Assembly (NCBI GenBank): GCA_017694415.1
Contig: JADIMW010000034.1
Span: forward strand, 1-37,268
Direction of reading: 5' to 3'
Source: Candidatus Caccoplasma merdipullorum
Lineage (GTDB): Bacteria > Bacteroidota > Bacteroidia > Bacteroidales > G3-4614
DNA length: 37,268 nt
Below the pieces are notes generated by a model, which saw nothing but the letters and a program-made list of their open reading frames with translations, searched no databases and had not been told where the DNA came from. This document shows positions 1-8,230 of the stretch, piece after piece. Both the position numbers and the translations under genes were made by a program. Every line of letters starts with the position of its first letter. Position 1 is the first letter of the stretch.

Positions 1-2163
1 GAACATCTGTTTTTTGCGCTCCCATGTTGTGCCTTCGTCATAGCTCAAATATACCGATACTTTTTCTCTTCCTTTTGCTCCGTCATTTATCGGCAACGAT
101 TGCAGTGTCCTGTTCTGGTCGTAACCGTCAACCTTGGCTGTGTATTCCAGTATGTCGCCGTTACATGCGTTTACGTTGAGGTCGGGCCATGTGGATTGTG
201 TTCCCCATGTCTCACCGCCGTCGGTCGATTTTACATATCCGCGCGCTCCGCTGCGACGTACGCTCATAAGTATTGTTCCGTCGTTAAGTTCGGCTACCTT
301 TGCTTCGTCGCCTCCGCTATATGCCTGATTGGAGACTTTCCATGTTACTCCGTTGTCATCGGAATATACTACATAGTTGTAAAGCGTTCTGCCTCTGTTT
401 ACGGCTGTTACGAACATTATACGCCCGTTCTTGCTTGCATTTTCTCCTGTCTGACGGGTGAGACATAAACCGCGGCCTGAGCCGAAGAATGCCGCTGTTC
501 CGTTAAGGCGGGTATTATCACCACCGCAACTCGAACCCCAAATCTGCGAGGTGATATCGCCAGCCCCGCCTTCTTCTACTGCCGTCCATGTTCTACCTCC
601 GTCGGATGAACGGCTGATGAACGATACGATAGGATCGGATGCGGATGATGCCCACAATCCGTTACCTCCTACGAATGCTGCTACTATGTCGCCGTTGGGG
701 GCTACTACCAATGCGCAGTCGCCACGGCCGTTGCTTGCATCGGAGGCTATTGCTATGGGGTATTCTTCACTCCATGTATATCCGCCGTCTTCGCTTATGC
801 GGGCAATTATGTCGATTCTGTTTGCCAAGTCGCCTTCGCTGTTCCACCTGCGGTCGATAGCTGTTACGATGTTACCGTTGGGAAGTATTACCATTGCCGG
901 AATACGATACCCTACCGAACCGTTATCGCCGGGAGCATACATTTTTTTGCGGGCGAGCAATATTTCTCTGCTACCATCGGGATTTCCGCCTGCTACGTTA
1001 AAGGTCTCTGCTCCTGTGGTAAGGGAGAGGAGTGCTGCATCGAGTTTATTTCCTTCTACTGCATTATCAGCAACTTCTGCCACTACCCACAGATATGTGG
1101 TTCCTTTTGAGAGGGTGCCTTGTGTTGTAAGATTGCATACCATGTCGCCTGCTGCGGGAGTAAACTCACCTAACAATGTTGCACCTGATGCTGTCCTGTC
1201 GTCGAACGTGGATGTGGACGTGGAATAAATCTTGACTTTTGCATAGTCGCTTATAGCGGTGGATCCGTCGAGATTTATCTTGACGGATTGCAACGTGGCT
1301 GTTCCGGTAGATACGGTTACGGCTGCCGAAAGTATCGGGTCGAACTCGTTCTGACGTCCTGTAAAGTCGCTGTTCTGCGTTACCGTTACGCTTGCTATCA
1401 TGCCTTCTGCTGCCGGTGCGGTATATCCTTGCAGTGTTGCATTGTTGTTGTTTCCAGACATGTCGGTAACAGAAAGAGAGGTAAAGTCGTCGGTCAAATC
1501 GTACGCGGCGACGCACATGTCTTTCAGTTCGCTGCTCAATGCTTCATAACTGTTGGCGTTCATGTCGGCTGTTGCCTGCGCCTGTGTCAACGCTCCTCTG
1601 TAAAAACGGACATTTGCTATGCTTCCTGCATAATAACGGGTTACCTCGTCATTGTAGTAGCCTGCACCCAGAATAAGGTCGCGTGTGGAATTGAAGACCA
1701 TCTCTGCCGTGAGAGATTTACCGGTTACGGCCGAACCGTTAACATACGCACTTCCGGTTCCTGCATTTCGGTCAAATACTATAACGATATGCGTCCATGT
1801 CCCGCTTGCATTGCCGCTGCTTATAACCGTATCTATGGGGCGTAAACCTTTGGTCCCGGTATCCGTAGGCACTCCGGTTGCGGTACACGCATATCCGTTT
1901 GTCAGGATATAAGCCTCGTATGCTGCGTCTTTGTCATCGCCTGCTCTATATCCCAAAAAACGTGCGGCATTTGTCCATGCGCTCGGTTTCAACCACATGG
2001 AGAAAGAGAGACTTTCGTCTGCTGCCATCTGGAAATCTGCCGAGTTCGGTATCAAAACATACTGGTCTGTTCCATTGAATGTCAAAGAACTTGTAGGTGC
2101 TGCTTTTATGAGTATCATACTCATAAAGACGCCTACGAACGTTAGTAATAATTTTTTCATCAT
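1..2163 (-). CDS. Secreted LamG-GH33 exo-alpha-sialidase, partial (C-terminus beyond left edge)
   Basis: The frame is open from an ATG-ATG pair at 2163 to base 1 (721 codons, no stop), so the C-terminus is missing. The N-terminus (residues 1-22) is a signal peptide. Residues about 25-245 look like a LamG/concanavalin-like domain (FNGTDQYVLIP..., SMWLKP, WTHIVIVFDR). Residues about 250-400 resemble the N-terminal domain that precedes BNR-repeat neuraminidases in Bacteroides. Residues from about 410 on are a six-bladed sialidase propeller: a YRIP motif at 419-422 (the FRIP signature, whose Arg belongs to the sialate-binding Arg triad) and five Asp-boxes of the SxDxGxTW type, the last just inside the edge. 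The family removes terminal sialic acid from host glycans outside the cytoplasm. No nan catabolic genes lie in the window. It is a single gene behind a consensus promoter. Substrate linkage cannot be read from the sequence. Confidence 0.93.
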   Translation of the reverse strand, partial: MMKKLLLTFVGVFMSMILIKAAPTSSLTFNGTDQYVLIPNSADFQMAADESLSFSMWLKPSAWTNAARFLGYRAGDDKDAAYEAYILTNGYACTATGVPTDTGTKGLRPIDTVISSGNASGTWTHIVIVFDRNAGTGSAYVNGSAVTGKSLTAEMVFNSTRDLILGAGYYNDEVTRYYAGSIANVRFYRGALTQAQATADMNANSYEALSSELKDMCVAAYDLTDDFTSLSVTDMSGNNNNATLQGYTAPAAEGMIASVTVTQNSDFTGRQNEFDPILSAAVTVSTGTATLQSVKINLDGSTAISDYAKVKIYSTSTSTFDDRTASGATLLGEFTPAAGDMVCNLTTQGTLSKGTTYLWVVAEVADNAVEGNKLDAALLSLTTGAETFNVAGGNPDGSREILLARKKMYAPGDNGSVGYRIPAMVILPNGNIVTAIDRRWNSEGDLANRIDIIARISEDGGYTWSEEYPIAIASDASNGRGDCALVVAPNGDIVAAFVGGNGLWASSASDPIVSFISRSSDGGRTWTAVEEGGAGDITSQIWGSSCGGDNTRLNGTAAFFGSGRGLCLTRQTGENASKNGRIMFVTAVNRGRTLYNYVVYSDDNGVTWKVSNQAYSGGDEAKVAELNDGTILMSVRRSGARGYVKSTDGGETWGTQSTWPDLNVNACNGDILEYTAKVDGYDQNRTLQSLPINDGAKGREKVSVYLSYDEGTTWERKKQMF

Positions 2164-2307
2164 ACTCTTTCTTGTTTTTTATATTAGTAATTATAGAAGG
2201 GCTATTGTTTAGAAATTTTCCTGTTTCTGAACGTTGCGGTTAAGACAGGATGCTTTATTTTCGGATATAAAACCCCGTATTATTTATTATATAAATACAC
2301 AATTTTC

Positions 2308-2340
2308 CAAATATAGTAACAATTTTATTTTATATCCAAA
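2308..2340 (-). promoter_or_regulatory. Bacteroidales sigma promoter of the sialidase gene
   Basis: On the minus strand TTTG (2340-2337) is followed after 21 bases by TATATTTG (2315-2308), matching TTTG-N19-21-TAnnTTTG. The predicted start lies near 2301, which gives a leader of about 140 bases before the ATG at 2163. Confidence 0.75.
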
Positions 2341-2384
2341 TTTTTTTATACATTTTTATTATCAGCCAGTAATATGTAAAATAA

Positions 2385-2421
2385 AAAATATGGCAGAATA
2401 CGCATATTCGGTATTCTGCCA
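2385..2421 (-). terminator. Terminator downstream of pyrF
   Basis: TGGCAGAATA (2391-2400) and TATTCTGCCA (2412-2421) form a perfect 10-bp stem with an 11-base loop. On the minus strand the stem is followed by a U-rich run, so it should end the prfA-DUF4153-pyrF transcript before the sialidase promoter. The rest of the 2164-2513 gap is AT-rich and I see no gene in it. Confidence 0.75.
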
Positions 2422-2513
2422 CATTTGATATTTGACAGGCTTTCTCTTTTCTCTTATTTGGAATTGCCTATATGATTCGACTTATATTGTTTGCCTATTT
2501 AAAATTGGTTATG

Positions 2514-3344
2514 CTATATTATTGCTGCCGTTTTGAGGATTTGCTCCATTTCATTCTGAACTGCAGTTGCGGCTTTTGTTGCTGCTTCGGCAAAGTCTGT
2601 CCCTGACGATGCATATATTATGGCTCTTGACGAATTTACTATCAACCCGCAATCGGGCGTCATTCCGTATTTGGCTACATCGGCAAGACTTCCTCCCTGC
2701 GCTCCTACTCCGGGAACCAACAGGAACGAGGTGGGGGCTACTCGTCTTATGTCGGCAAAGCGTTCGCCTTGTGTCGCTCCTACTACATACATCATAGAAT
2801 CGTCTCCTGCCCATGTCTGCGACACGCGGATTACTTTTTCGAAGAGTTTCTCTCCGTCTTTGTCTTCTGTCAGTTGAAAATCGAACGACCCTTTGTTCGA
2901 CGTTAACGCCAACAAGATTACCCATTTTCCGTCGTATCCCAAAAACGGTTTTACGCTGTCTTCTCCCATATAGGGGGCGACGGTTACGGCATCTACTCCG
3001 ATATGCTCGAAGAATGTGCGGGCGTACATCTGCGAGGTGTTGCCTATGTCGCCGCGCTTTGCATCGGCTATTATAAACTGGTCGGGATAGTTTTCTTTTA
3101 TGTACTTAACGGTTTTTTCGAATGCCGTCCACCCGTCGGTTCCGATACTTTCGTAAAATGCGAGATTGGGTTTATAGGCGATGCAGAGGTCGGCCGTAGC
3201 GTCTATTATGGCTTTGTTGAAAGCGAATATGGGGTCGGCGTCGGACAATATATGCGCCGGTATTTTTTTTATGTCGGTATCCAGTCCCACGCAAAGAAAC
3301 GAGTGTTTGCGCCTGATGTTTTCTAAGAGTTCTTGTCGTGTCAT
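2514..3344 (-). CDS. pyrF: Orotidine-5'-phosphate decarboxylase, type 2
   Basis: A 276-residue cytoplasmic enzyme that decarboxylates OMP to UMP, the last step of de novo pyrimidine synthesis. The substrate-binding LCVGLDTD lies at residues 17-24. The catalytic motif [11 protein letters not shown] runs from residue 94, with Asp94, Lys96 and Asp99 as the expected charge network. VPGVGAQGG near residue 210 is the phosphate-binding loop. The length and the long insert after the catalytic motif fit the type-2 subfamily rather than the shorter E. coli type. It starts 12 bases after the stop of the DUF4153 gene and is the last gene of the prfA operon. The ATG at 3344 is the only sensible start. pyrC lies in a separate operon at 26201-27550. 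Confidence 0.97.
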   Translation of the reverse strand: MTRQELLENIRRKHSFLCVGLDTDIKKIPAHILSDADPIFAFNKAIIDATADLCIAYKPNLAFYESIGTDGWTAFEKTVKYIKENYPDQFIIADAKRGDIGNTSQMYARTFFEHIGVDAVTVAPYMGEDSVKPFLGYDGKWVILLALTSNKGSFDFQLTEDKDGEKLFEKVIRVSQTWAGDDSMMYVVGATQGERFADIRRVAPTSFLLVPGVGAQGGSLADVAKYGMTPDCGLIVNSSRAIIYASSGTDFAEAATKAATAVQNEMEQILKTAAII

Positions 3345-3356
3345 ATCTTTTTGTTT

Positions 3357-5099
3357 TTATGGTTGTTTCTTGAACAGGTAGCCTTCGATAGTGTTTATCG
3401 TGATTTCTCCGCCGGGCGATTTTTTGATGCCTATCGCCGTTATTATAATGCAATGCTGTTTTGTATCGCTCCGGGCTATGATTGGCTGCATCTCGTATTT
3501 CCCGTTTTTTTCGTCTTCTGCGAGTTTATTTATCTGTTGTACGGCGATTTCCAGCGTGTCGGACGATGATTCTTCAATTATTTCCGAAATCGGTATTGGT
3601 ATAATATCCGATCCTGTCTCTACATTTATGTTGCCTATGTATTTATCTACTCCGATAAATTCTCCGTAGCCTTCGGGGACTTTAATGCTTGTCCCCGGCA
3701 GTACTCTTCCGTAGAAAAACCTGTCTTCGTCTTGGCTGTGCCAGAATCCTGTTATCGCATAATCGATGTTTACATTTTCTTTTATCAAATCGCTGATGCT
3801 TCCTCTGCCGAAGTTTGTCTCCATGTATTCCATCTTTTCGGTTGCTGCGGCAACTTCTTTATCGGGTGTTGCAGCACACCATTGCTCGTATTGCTCTTTT
3901 GTAAGCGGAAGGGTGTTTTGCCCGTTTTGGGTAAATGCTTTTTCTATGTCGCTATGGAGTATGTTTCGCGTTATTGAGGTATAGTTTACGGGGAATACGG
4001 ATGTAATGAGGAAAACGGCTGCGAACGATATGGGTATCCAGCTTATTCGTTTTGCTCTTGTTACGAACAGTACCACGCATACCATATAACACCAGATATT
4101 GAATGTTATTATGTACAGGCGGTTGATTGTTATGCCGTAGTCGCAGAAGCGGCGGATTATGCCGACTGTCATAAGTAACAGCAACGGCAATATCAGTATC
4201 GGCAGCCACCGCGCTATTTTTTCATCCCATTTGCCGGCTTTGGCCTTTCTTACGGGGTATATGCAAAATTCCACTATCAGGCAGCCGAGCATCAGCAGGG
4301 TTACCAGCCACGATACCCACCCTGTGGGTAATTCCCATGTAACGAGTATTTTTGCTCCGTATATATACAGAACCGCCATGTATCCTGCCGTAAGTGGCAG
4401 AAACAGATAACGTAATGCAAAGGTAAGGATATTGCCGGGTAAGGGGCGATTGTCGTGCTTGGCTTCTCCTTGCGGCAAGAAGCCGATAAACAGCATAATG
4501 ACGAGCAGCAGGTTGCAGAATATCGACACATACCGATAGCTTTCATATGGTATTTCTATCCCGAACAGGCGGTTGAGGGACACGACCAGAAGGGATATGC
4601 CGCTGCACATGACTCCTCCGAGGATATTGGCTATTATAAAGGATTTGAAACTCCTTATTGCAAAGTTCCAACTCGGTATGTCATCTTTTTCCTTGAAGAA
4701 TGAGAGGAAAAAGAGGGTGAGCCACAATGAAAAGATTGCGGCTCCGTGGGCTATGCCTATTTCAATGCTGTATTTCTCGGCTGTTACGAAATAGAGTGTT
4801 ATGCTGTCTGCCAACAATGCAATGTGTGCTACGGATTGAATGAAGATTTTCCGTATTTTGCTCTTCACTTCTTCGCTCCATAGATGAAGGGTTAGGGTGA
4901 GTATAGTGCCTACCGAGAGATAATAGATTGTTATTAGAAATAATCTTTGGTCGGGGAACTCTCCTTCTACCGCTACATAATAGCATAACAGGCATGTGAG
5001 TGCCAATACGAAACTGACGGTTGCGGGGAATCGTTTGAAACAGCTGCTTATTGCATCGGTTATTTTGCCTGCGGCTCTTTTTATTATTGAGTCGGTCAT
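3357..5099 (-). CDS. DUF4153-family integral membrane protein
   Basis: A 580-residue protein with a short cytoplasmic N-terminus followed by about a dozen hydrophobic segments between residues 25 and 380 (for example FVLALTCLLCYYVAV, IALLADSITLYFV, ILILPLLLLMTVGII). A soluble C-terminal part of about 200 residues follows, with a lysine-rich middle. The overall pattern matches DUF4153 membrane proteins, which have no assigned biochemical role. The gene sits between prfA and pyrF with gaps of only 19 and 12 bases, so it is almost certainly co-transcribed with them. There are no obvious catalytic motifs in the C-terminal domain, which ends in a Gly-rich strand (KSPGGEITINTIEGYLF). I am fairly sure of the family and cannot give a function. 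Confidence 0.85.
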   Translation of the reverse strand: MTDSIIKRAAGKITDAISSCFKRFPATVSFVLALTCLLCYYVAVEGEFPDQRLFLITIYYLSVGTILTLTLHLWSEEVKSKIRKIFIQSVAHIALLADSITLYFVTAEKYSIEIGIAHGAAIFSLWLTLFFLSFFKEKDDIPSWNFAIRSFKSFIIANILGGVMCSGISLLVVSLNRLFGIEIPYESYRYVSIFCNLLLVIMLFIGFLPQGEAKHDNRPLPGNILTFALRYLFLPLTAGYMAVLYIYGAKILVTWELPTGWVSWLVTLLMLGCLIVEFCIYPVRKAKAGKWDEKIARWLPILILPLLLLMTVGIIRRFCDYGITINRLYIITFNIWCYMVCVVLFVTRAKRISWIPISFAAVFLITSVFPVNYTSITRNILHSDIEKAFTQNGQNTLPLTKEQYEQWCAATPDKEVAAATEKMEYMETNFGRGSISDLIKENVNIDYAITGFWHSQDEDRFFYGRVLPGTSIKVPEGYGEFIGVDKYIGNINVETGSDIIPIPISEIIEESSSDTLEIAVQQINKLAEDEKNGKYEMQPIIARSDTKQHCIIITAIGIKKSPGGEITINTIEGYLFKKQP

Positions 5100-5118
5100 C
5101 GTTTTAATGTGTGGCGGT

Positions 5119-6228
5119 TTACAGTTCGCTTTCTTTCAGCCGCTCTGCATTTTCGGCTATCATAAGGTGGTCGATGCAGTCTTGTATGTCGCCGTCCATG
5201 AATGCTGCCAGATTGTATATCGTGTAGTTGATGCGGTGATCGGTGATGCGCCCTTGCGGATAGTTGTATGTACGTATTTTTGCTGAACGGTCGCCGGTGG
5301 AGACCATGGTTTTGCGCTTGCCGGCTATTTCATCGAGATATTTCTGGTGCTCTTTGTCGTATATGAATGTCCTGAGGCGAGCCAATGCGCGTTCTTTGTT
5401 TTTGGGTTGGTCGCGTGTTTCGGTACATTCTATCAGTATTTCTTCTACTACGCCGGTATTGGGGTTTTTCCAGTTATAGCGCAAGCGTACTCCGGATTCT
5501 ACCTTGTTTACGTTCTGCCCTCCTGCTCCTCCTGAACGGAAAGTGTCCCATTTTATCTCGCCTTCGTTTATTTCAACGTCGAACTGTTCGGCTTCGGGAA
5601 GTACGGCGACCGAGGCTGCCGACGTGTGTACGCGTCCTTGTGTCTCGGTTACGGGTACTCGTTGTACGCGATGTACGCCGGATTCGTATTTGAGCGTTCC
5701 GTAAACCTTGTCGCCGGATACGGAGCATATTATCTCCTTGTACCCTCCGCTGGCGCCTTCGCTTACGCTCGATACTTCGAGTTTCCACCCTTTCGATTCG
5801 CAATATTTCAGATACATGCGGAACAGGTCGCCTGCGAATATGGCGGCTTCGTCGCCTCCTGTTCCTCCGCGTATTTCGAGTATGGCATTTTTATCGTCTT
5901 GCGGGTCGCCGGGTACGAGCAACAGTTTTATCTGCTCTTCTATTTCGGGCAGGCGCGCCGTGCTTGCATCGAGTTCTTCTTTGGCCATCTGCCGCATCTC
6001 GGCATCGGTTTCGCTGTCGAGTATCTCTTTCGCCTCGTTTATGTTGTTGAGGTGTTGCAGATATTCTTTTTGCGCTGATACGATTTTTTCCAACTCCTTG
6101 TATTCTTTCGTAAGTTTTACGTATCGTTTCTGGTCGGCTATTACTTCGGGGTCGGTTATAAGCGTGGCGACTTCTTCGAAACGGAGTTTCAGCGTTTCAA
6201 GTTTTTCGAGTAGTGTATCGTTGCTCAT
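5119..6228 (-). CDS. prfA: Peptide chain release factor 1
   Basis: A 369-residue class I release factor that reads UAA and UAG in the ribosomal A site and triggers peptide release. The coiled N-terminal domain occupies residues 1-105. The codon-recognition tripeptide is PVT at residues 192-194, in RVQRVPVTETQGRVHTSA (the PxT form expected for RF1 rather than the SPF of RF2). The peptidyl-transferase-centre GGQ motif is at 236-238 in RSGGAGGQNVNK, whose Gln is normally methylated by PrmC. The length is normal for the family. It heads the prfA-DUF4153-pyrF operon. A strong hairpin sits only about 40 bases upstream and no consensus promoter is visible between them (see findings). Confidence 0.98.
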   Translation of the reverse strand: MSNDTLLEKLETLKLRFEEVATLITDPEVIADQKRYVKLTKEYKELEKIVSAQKEYLQHLNNINEAKEILDSETDAEMRQMAKEELDASTARLPEIEEQIKLLLVPGDPQDDKNAILEIRGGTGGDEAAIFAGDLFRMYLKYCESKGWKLEVSSVSEGASGGYKEIICSVSGDKVYGTLKYESGVHRVQRVPVTETQGRVHTSAASVAVLPEAEQFDVEINEGEIKWDTFRSGGAGGQNVNKVESGVRLRYNWKNPNTGVVEEILIECTETRDQPKNKERALARLRTFIYDKEHQKYLDEIAGKRKTMVSTGDRSAKIRTYNYPQGRITDHRINYTIYNLAAFMDGDIQDCIDHLMIAENAERLKESEL

Positions 6229-6260
6229 ATATGTTGTTGCTCTGTTTTCTGAGTGCGAAG

Positions 6261-6310
6261 ATAATAAAAAGGCAGATTCGGATAAAATTATTTTATCCTT
6301 GTCTGCCTTT
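6261..6310 (-). terminator. Terminator of the aromatic operon, just upstream of prfA
   Basis: AAAGGCAGA (6268-6276) pairs with TCTGCCTTT (6302-6310), and GGATAAAA pairs with TTTTATCC inside it, with a 3/3 internal loop and a tiny apical loop. On the minus strand the stem is followed by TTTTATTATC. This is a long factor-independent terminator for the transcript ending with tyrA. Confidence 0.75.
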
Positions 6311-6339
6311 GTCGTGATTATTGAACTGCGGTCGGCCGG

Positions 6340-7113
6340 TTACTTCAGCTTCTCCCGTATTTCGTTAAGGTACTTTATCATTCCTTTTCCGTCGCGACGG
6401 CTTATCATCTCCTGCAATACCGACAACTGTTTTTGTATTAAATCGAGTTGCGCAGGGGTATTGGGGTTGAACAGGATTTCTGTCAGAAGATAATCGTCTT
6501 CCGACAATAGCCCGCGTGCTATGTCCATGTGCTTTTTGAATGTCGTTCCGGGAGCGTCCTGATGCTTCATTACCGATGCAAATACAAGAGTGGATGCGAA
6601 CGGTATGGAGAGCGAATAGGCTATCGTTTCGTCATGTTCCTTGAACGTGTATTCGAATATGTTGAGGCGCAGCCTGCTGTACAAATCGCGAAAGAAGGTT
6701 TTTCCCAAATGGTCGGATTCCGATATTATTATGGTATTCTGCGTACTCAGATCGGAGAGATTGGCGAATGTCGGCCCGAACATCGGGTGCGTGGAGACGA
6801 ACGGCCTGCCTGCCTTTTTGTAAAATTCGGGCAGGCCTGTCTTCACGGATGCGATATCGGATATTATGCACCTCTCGGGCAGATACGGCAGGATTTTCTC
6901 GAACGCATCGATGGTATATTTTACCGTTACTGCGTTTATAAGGAGCTCGGGAGCAAATTCCTTTACTTCTTCGGGACTGGTGAAACGGTATGTGTTGAAT
7001 GTAAATCTCAACCGCTCGGTATCGGTCTCGAACATGGCTACTTCGTGTTCGAAACTTAATACGTCGGCAAAGAACGAGCCCATCTTGCCGGCTCCCATTA
7101 TCAATATCTTCAT
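6340..7113 (-). CDS. tyrA: Prephenate dehydrogenase
   Basis: A 257-residue NAD(P)-dependent enzyme that oxidatively decarboxylates prephenate to 4-hydroxyphenylpyruvate, the precursor of tyrosine. The N-terminal Rossmann motif is MKILIMGAGKMG (GxGxxG at residues 7-12), followed by an acidic residue at the end of the second strand (FETD). Conserved TyrA segments follow: ISDIASVKTG near 100 and STHPMFGPT near 125 (the His-Pro-Met-Phe-Gly-Pro signature of the substrate pocket). The helical dimerisation domain fills the C-terminal half. There is no ACT domain, so feedback control by tyrosine is not obvious from the sequence. It is the third gene of the attenuator-controlled operon and starts 22 bases after the DAHP synthase/chorismate mutase stop. 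It is followed by a strong terminator. Confidence 0.95.
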   Translation of the reverse strand: MKILIMGAGKMGSFFADVLSFEHEVAMFETDTERLRFTFNTYRFTSPEEVKEFAPELLINAVTVKYTIDAFEKILPYLPERCIISDIASVKTGLPEFYKKAGRPFVSTHPMFGPTFANLSDLSTQNTIIISESDHLGKTFFRDLYSRLRLNIFEYTFKEHDETIAYSLSIPFASTLVFASVMKHQDAPGTTFKKHMDIARGLLSEDDYLLTEILFNPNTPAQLDLIQKQLSVLQEMISRRDGKGMIKYLNEIREKLK

Positions 7114-7135
7114 ATTCCGCTCTTTTTCTCGTGTT

Positions 7136-8203
7136 TTACTTGTTCTGCAAAACGGTCATCTGCTGCCGTACGGACTCTTCGTGTATAGCCTGCATTACGA
7201 CTTTCATGAAATCGCCGTCCATGCCTGCTGCTTTTGCTTTTTCTATACGGTTGCCGAGTATCTCGTCGTATCGGGTTGCCTGCAATACGGTCATGTCGTG
7301 TTCTTTTTTGAACTGTCCTATTTCACGGGATACTCTCATGCGTTTTGCCAGCAGGTCTATCAAATCGTTGTCGAGATGGTCAATCTGGTTTCGCAAGTCG
7401 GATATGTCCTCGGTGGTATGTGTCTCGCGGATTACCAATGACTTGAGTATGTTGTCCAGAACTTCGGGGGTTACCTGTTGGTTCTTGTCGCTCCATGCGT
7501 AATCGGGCGAGCAGTGCGATTCTATTATCAATCCGTCGGCTCCGAGGTCCATCGCCTGCTGCGACAACGGCGCTATCAAATCGCGGCGGCCGCCGATATG
7601 GCTTGGGTCGCAGAATATCGGGAGGTCGGGTAACCGGCGGCGCAACTCAATAGGTATGTGCCACTGCGGGGCATTGCGATATACTTTTTCGTCGTAGCTG
7701 CTGAACCCGCGGTGTATTGCGCCTATCCGACGAAGTCCGGCATTGTAGATTCGCTGTATGCCGCCTATCCAGAGTTCTATGTCGGGGTTTACGGGGTTTT
7801 TTACCAGTACCGGGATGTCGGCTCCTTTCAGCGCATCGGCTATCTCCTGCATGGCAAAGGGATTGGTTGTGGTTCGCGCTCCTATCCAAAGTATGTCGAC
7901 ACCGTATTTCAATGCTTCCAATACATGGTACTGGGTTGCTACTTCGGTTGCTACGTACATGCCGGTTTCTTCTTTTACGCGACGCAGCCACAACAGGCCT
8001 TCGCTTCCGATTCCTTCGAAGCCTCCCGGTTTGGTGCGGGGTTTCCATATTCCTGCACGGAATATCTTTATTCCGCGTGCGGCCAAATCGTGTGCGGTTT
8101 CGAGTACTTGTTCTTCTGTTTCGGCACTGCACGGGCCGGCTATTACTATAGGGCGTTTGGTATCGACTCCGGGCAACTGAATGGGTTTGAATTGCATTTC
8201 CAT
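7136..8203 (-). CDS. Bifunctional DAHP synthase / chorismate mutase
   Basis: A 355-residue fusion. Residues 1 to about 255 are a type I-beta DAHP synthase (GPCSAETEEQ at 23-32; the KPRTKPGGFEGIG phosphoenolpyruvate/metal loop at 54-66; IGARTTTNPFAMQE; the CDPSHIGGRR metal site). It condenses phosphoenolpyruvate and erythrose-4-phosphate, the first shikimate-pathway step. Residues 266-355 are an AroQ-type chorismate mutase (DLRNQIDHLDNDLIDLLAKRM...), which converts chorismate to prephenate. The order DAHP synthase then mutase is the usual one in Bacteroidales. The fusion lets the mutase domain act as a prephenate/chorismate-sensing part of the synthase in related enzymes; that role here is inferred. 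It sits between the aminotransferase and tyrA, with 27- and 22-base gaps. Confidence 0.96.
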   Translation of the reverse strand: MEMQFKPIQLPGVDTKRPIVIAGPCSAETEEQVLETAHDLAARGIKIFRAGIWKPRTKPGGFEGIGSEGLLWLRRVKEETGMYVATEVATQYHVLEALKYGVDILWIGARTTTNPFAMQEIADALKGADIPVLVKNPVNPDIELWIGGIQRIYNAGLRRIGAIHRGFSSYDEKVYRNAPQWHIPIELRRRLPDLPIFCDPSHIGGRRDLIAPLSQQAMDLGADGLIIESHCSPDYAWSDKNQQVTPEVLDNILKSLVIRETHTTEDISDLRNQIDHLDNDLIDLLAKRMRVSREIGQFKKEHDMTVLQATRYDEILGNRIEKAKAAGMDGDFMKVVMQAIHEESVRQQMTVLQNK

Positions 8204-8230
8204 AATTTTCTGTTTTTTATCGTTTATTTT

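Noticed and set aside
458-1228. Long open frame on the plus strand opposite the sialidase gene
   Set aside because: It lies wholly inside the sialidase gene on the other strand, has a low-complexity Ser/Pro/Ala-rich translation and no start context.
5708-6493. Open frame on the plus strand across the prfA start
   Set aside because: Its translation is Ser-rich shadow of prfA and tyrA, and it crosses the terminator at 6261-6310.
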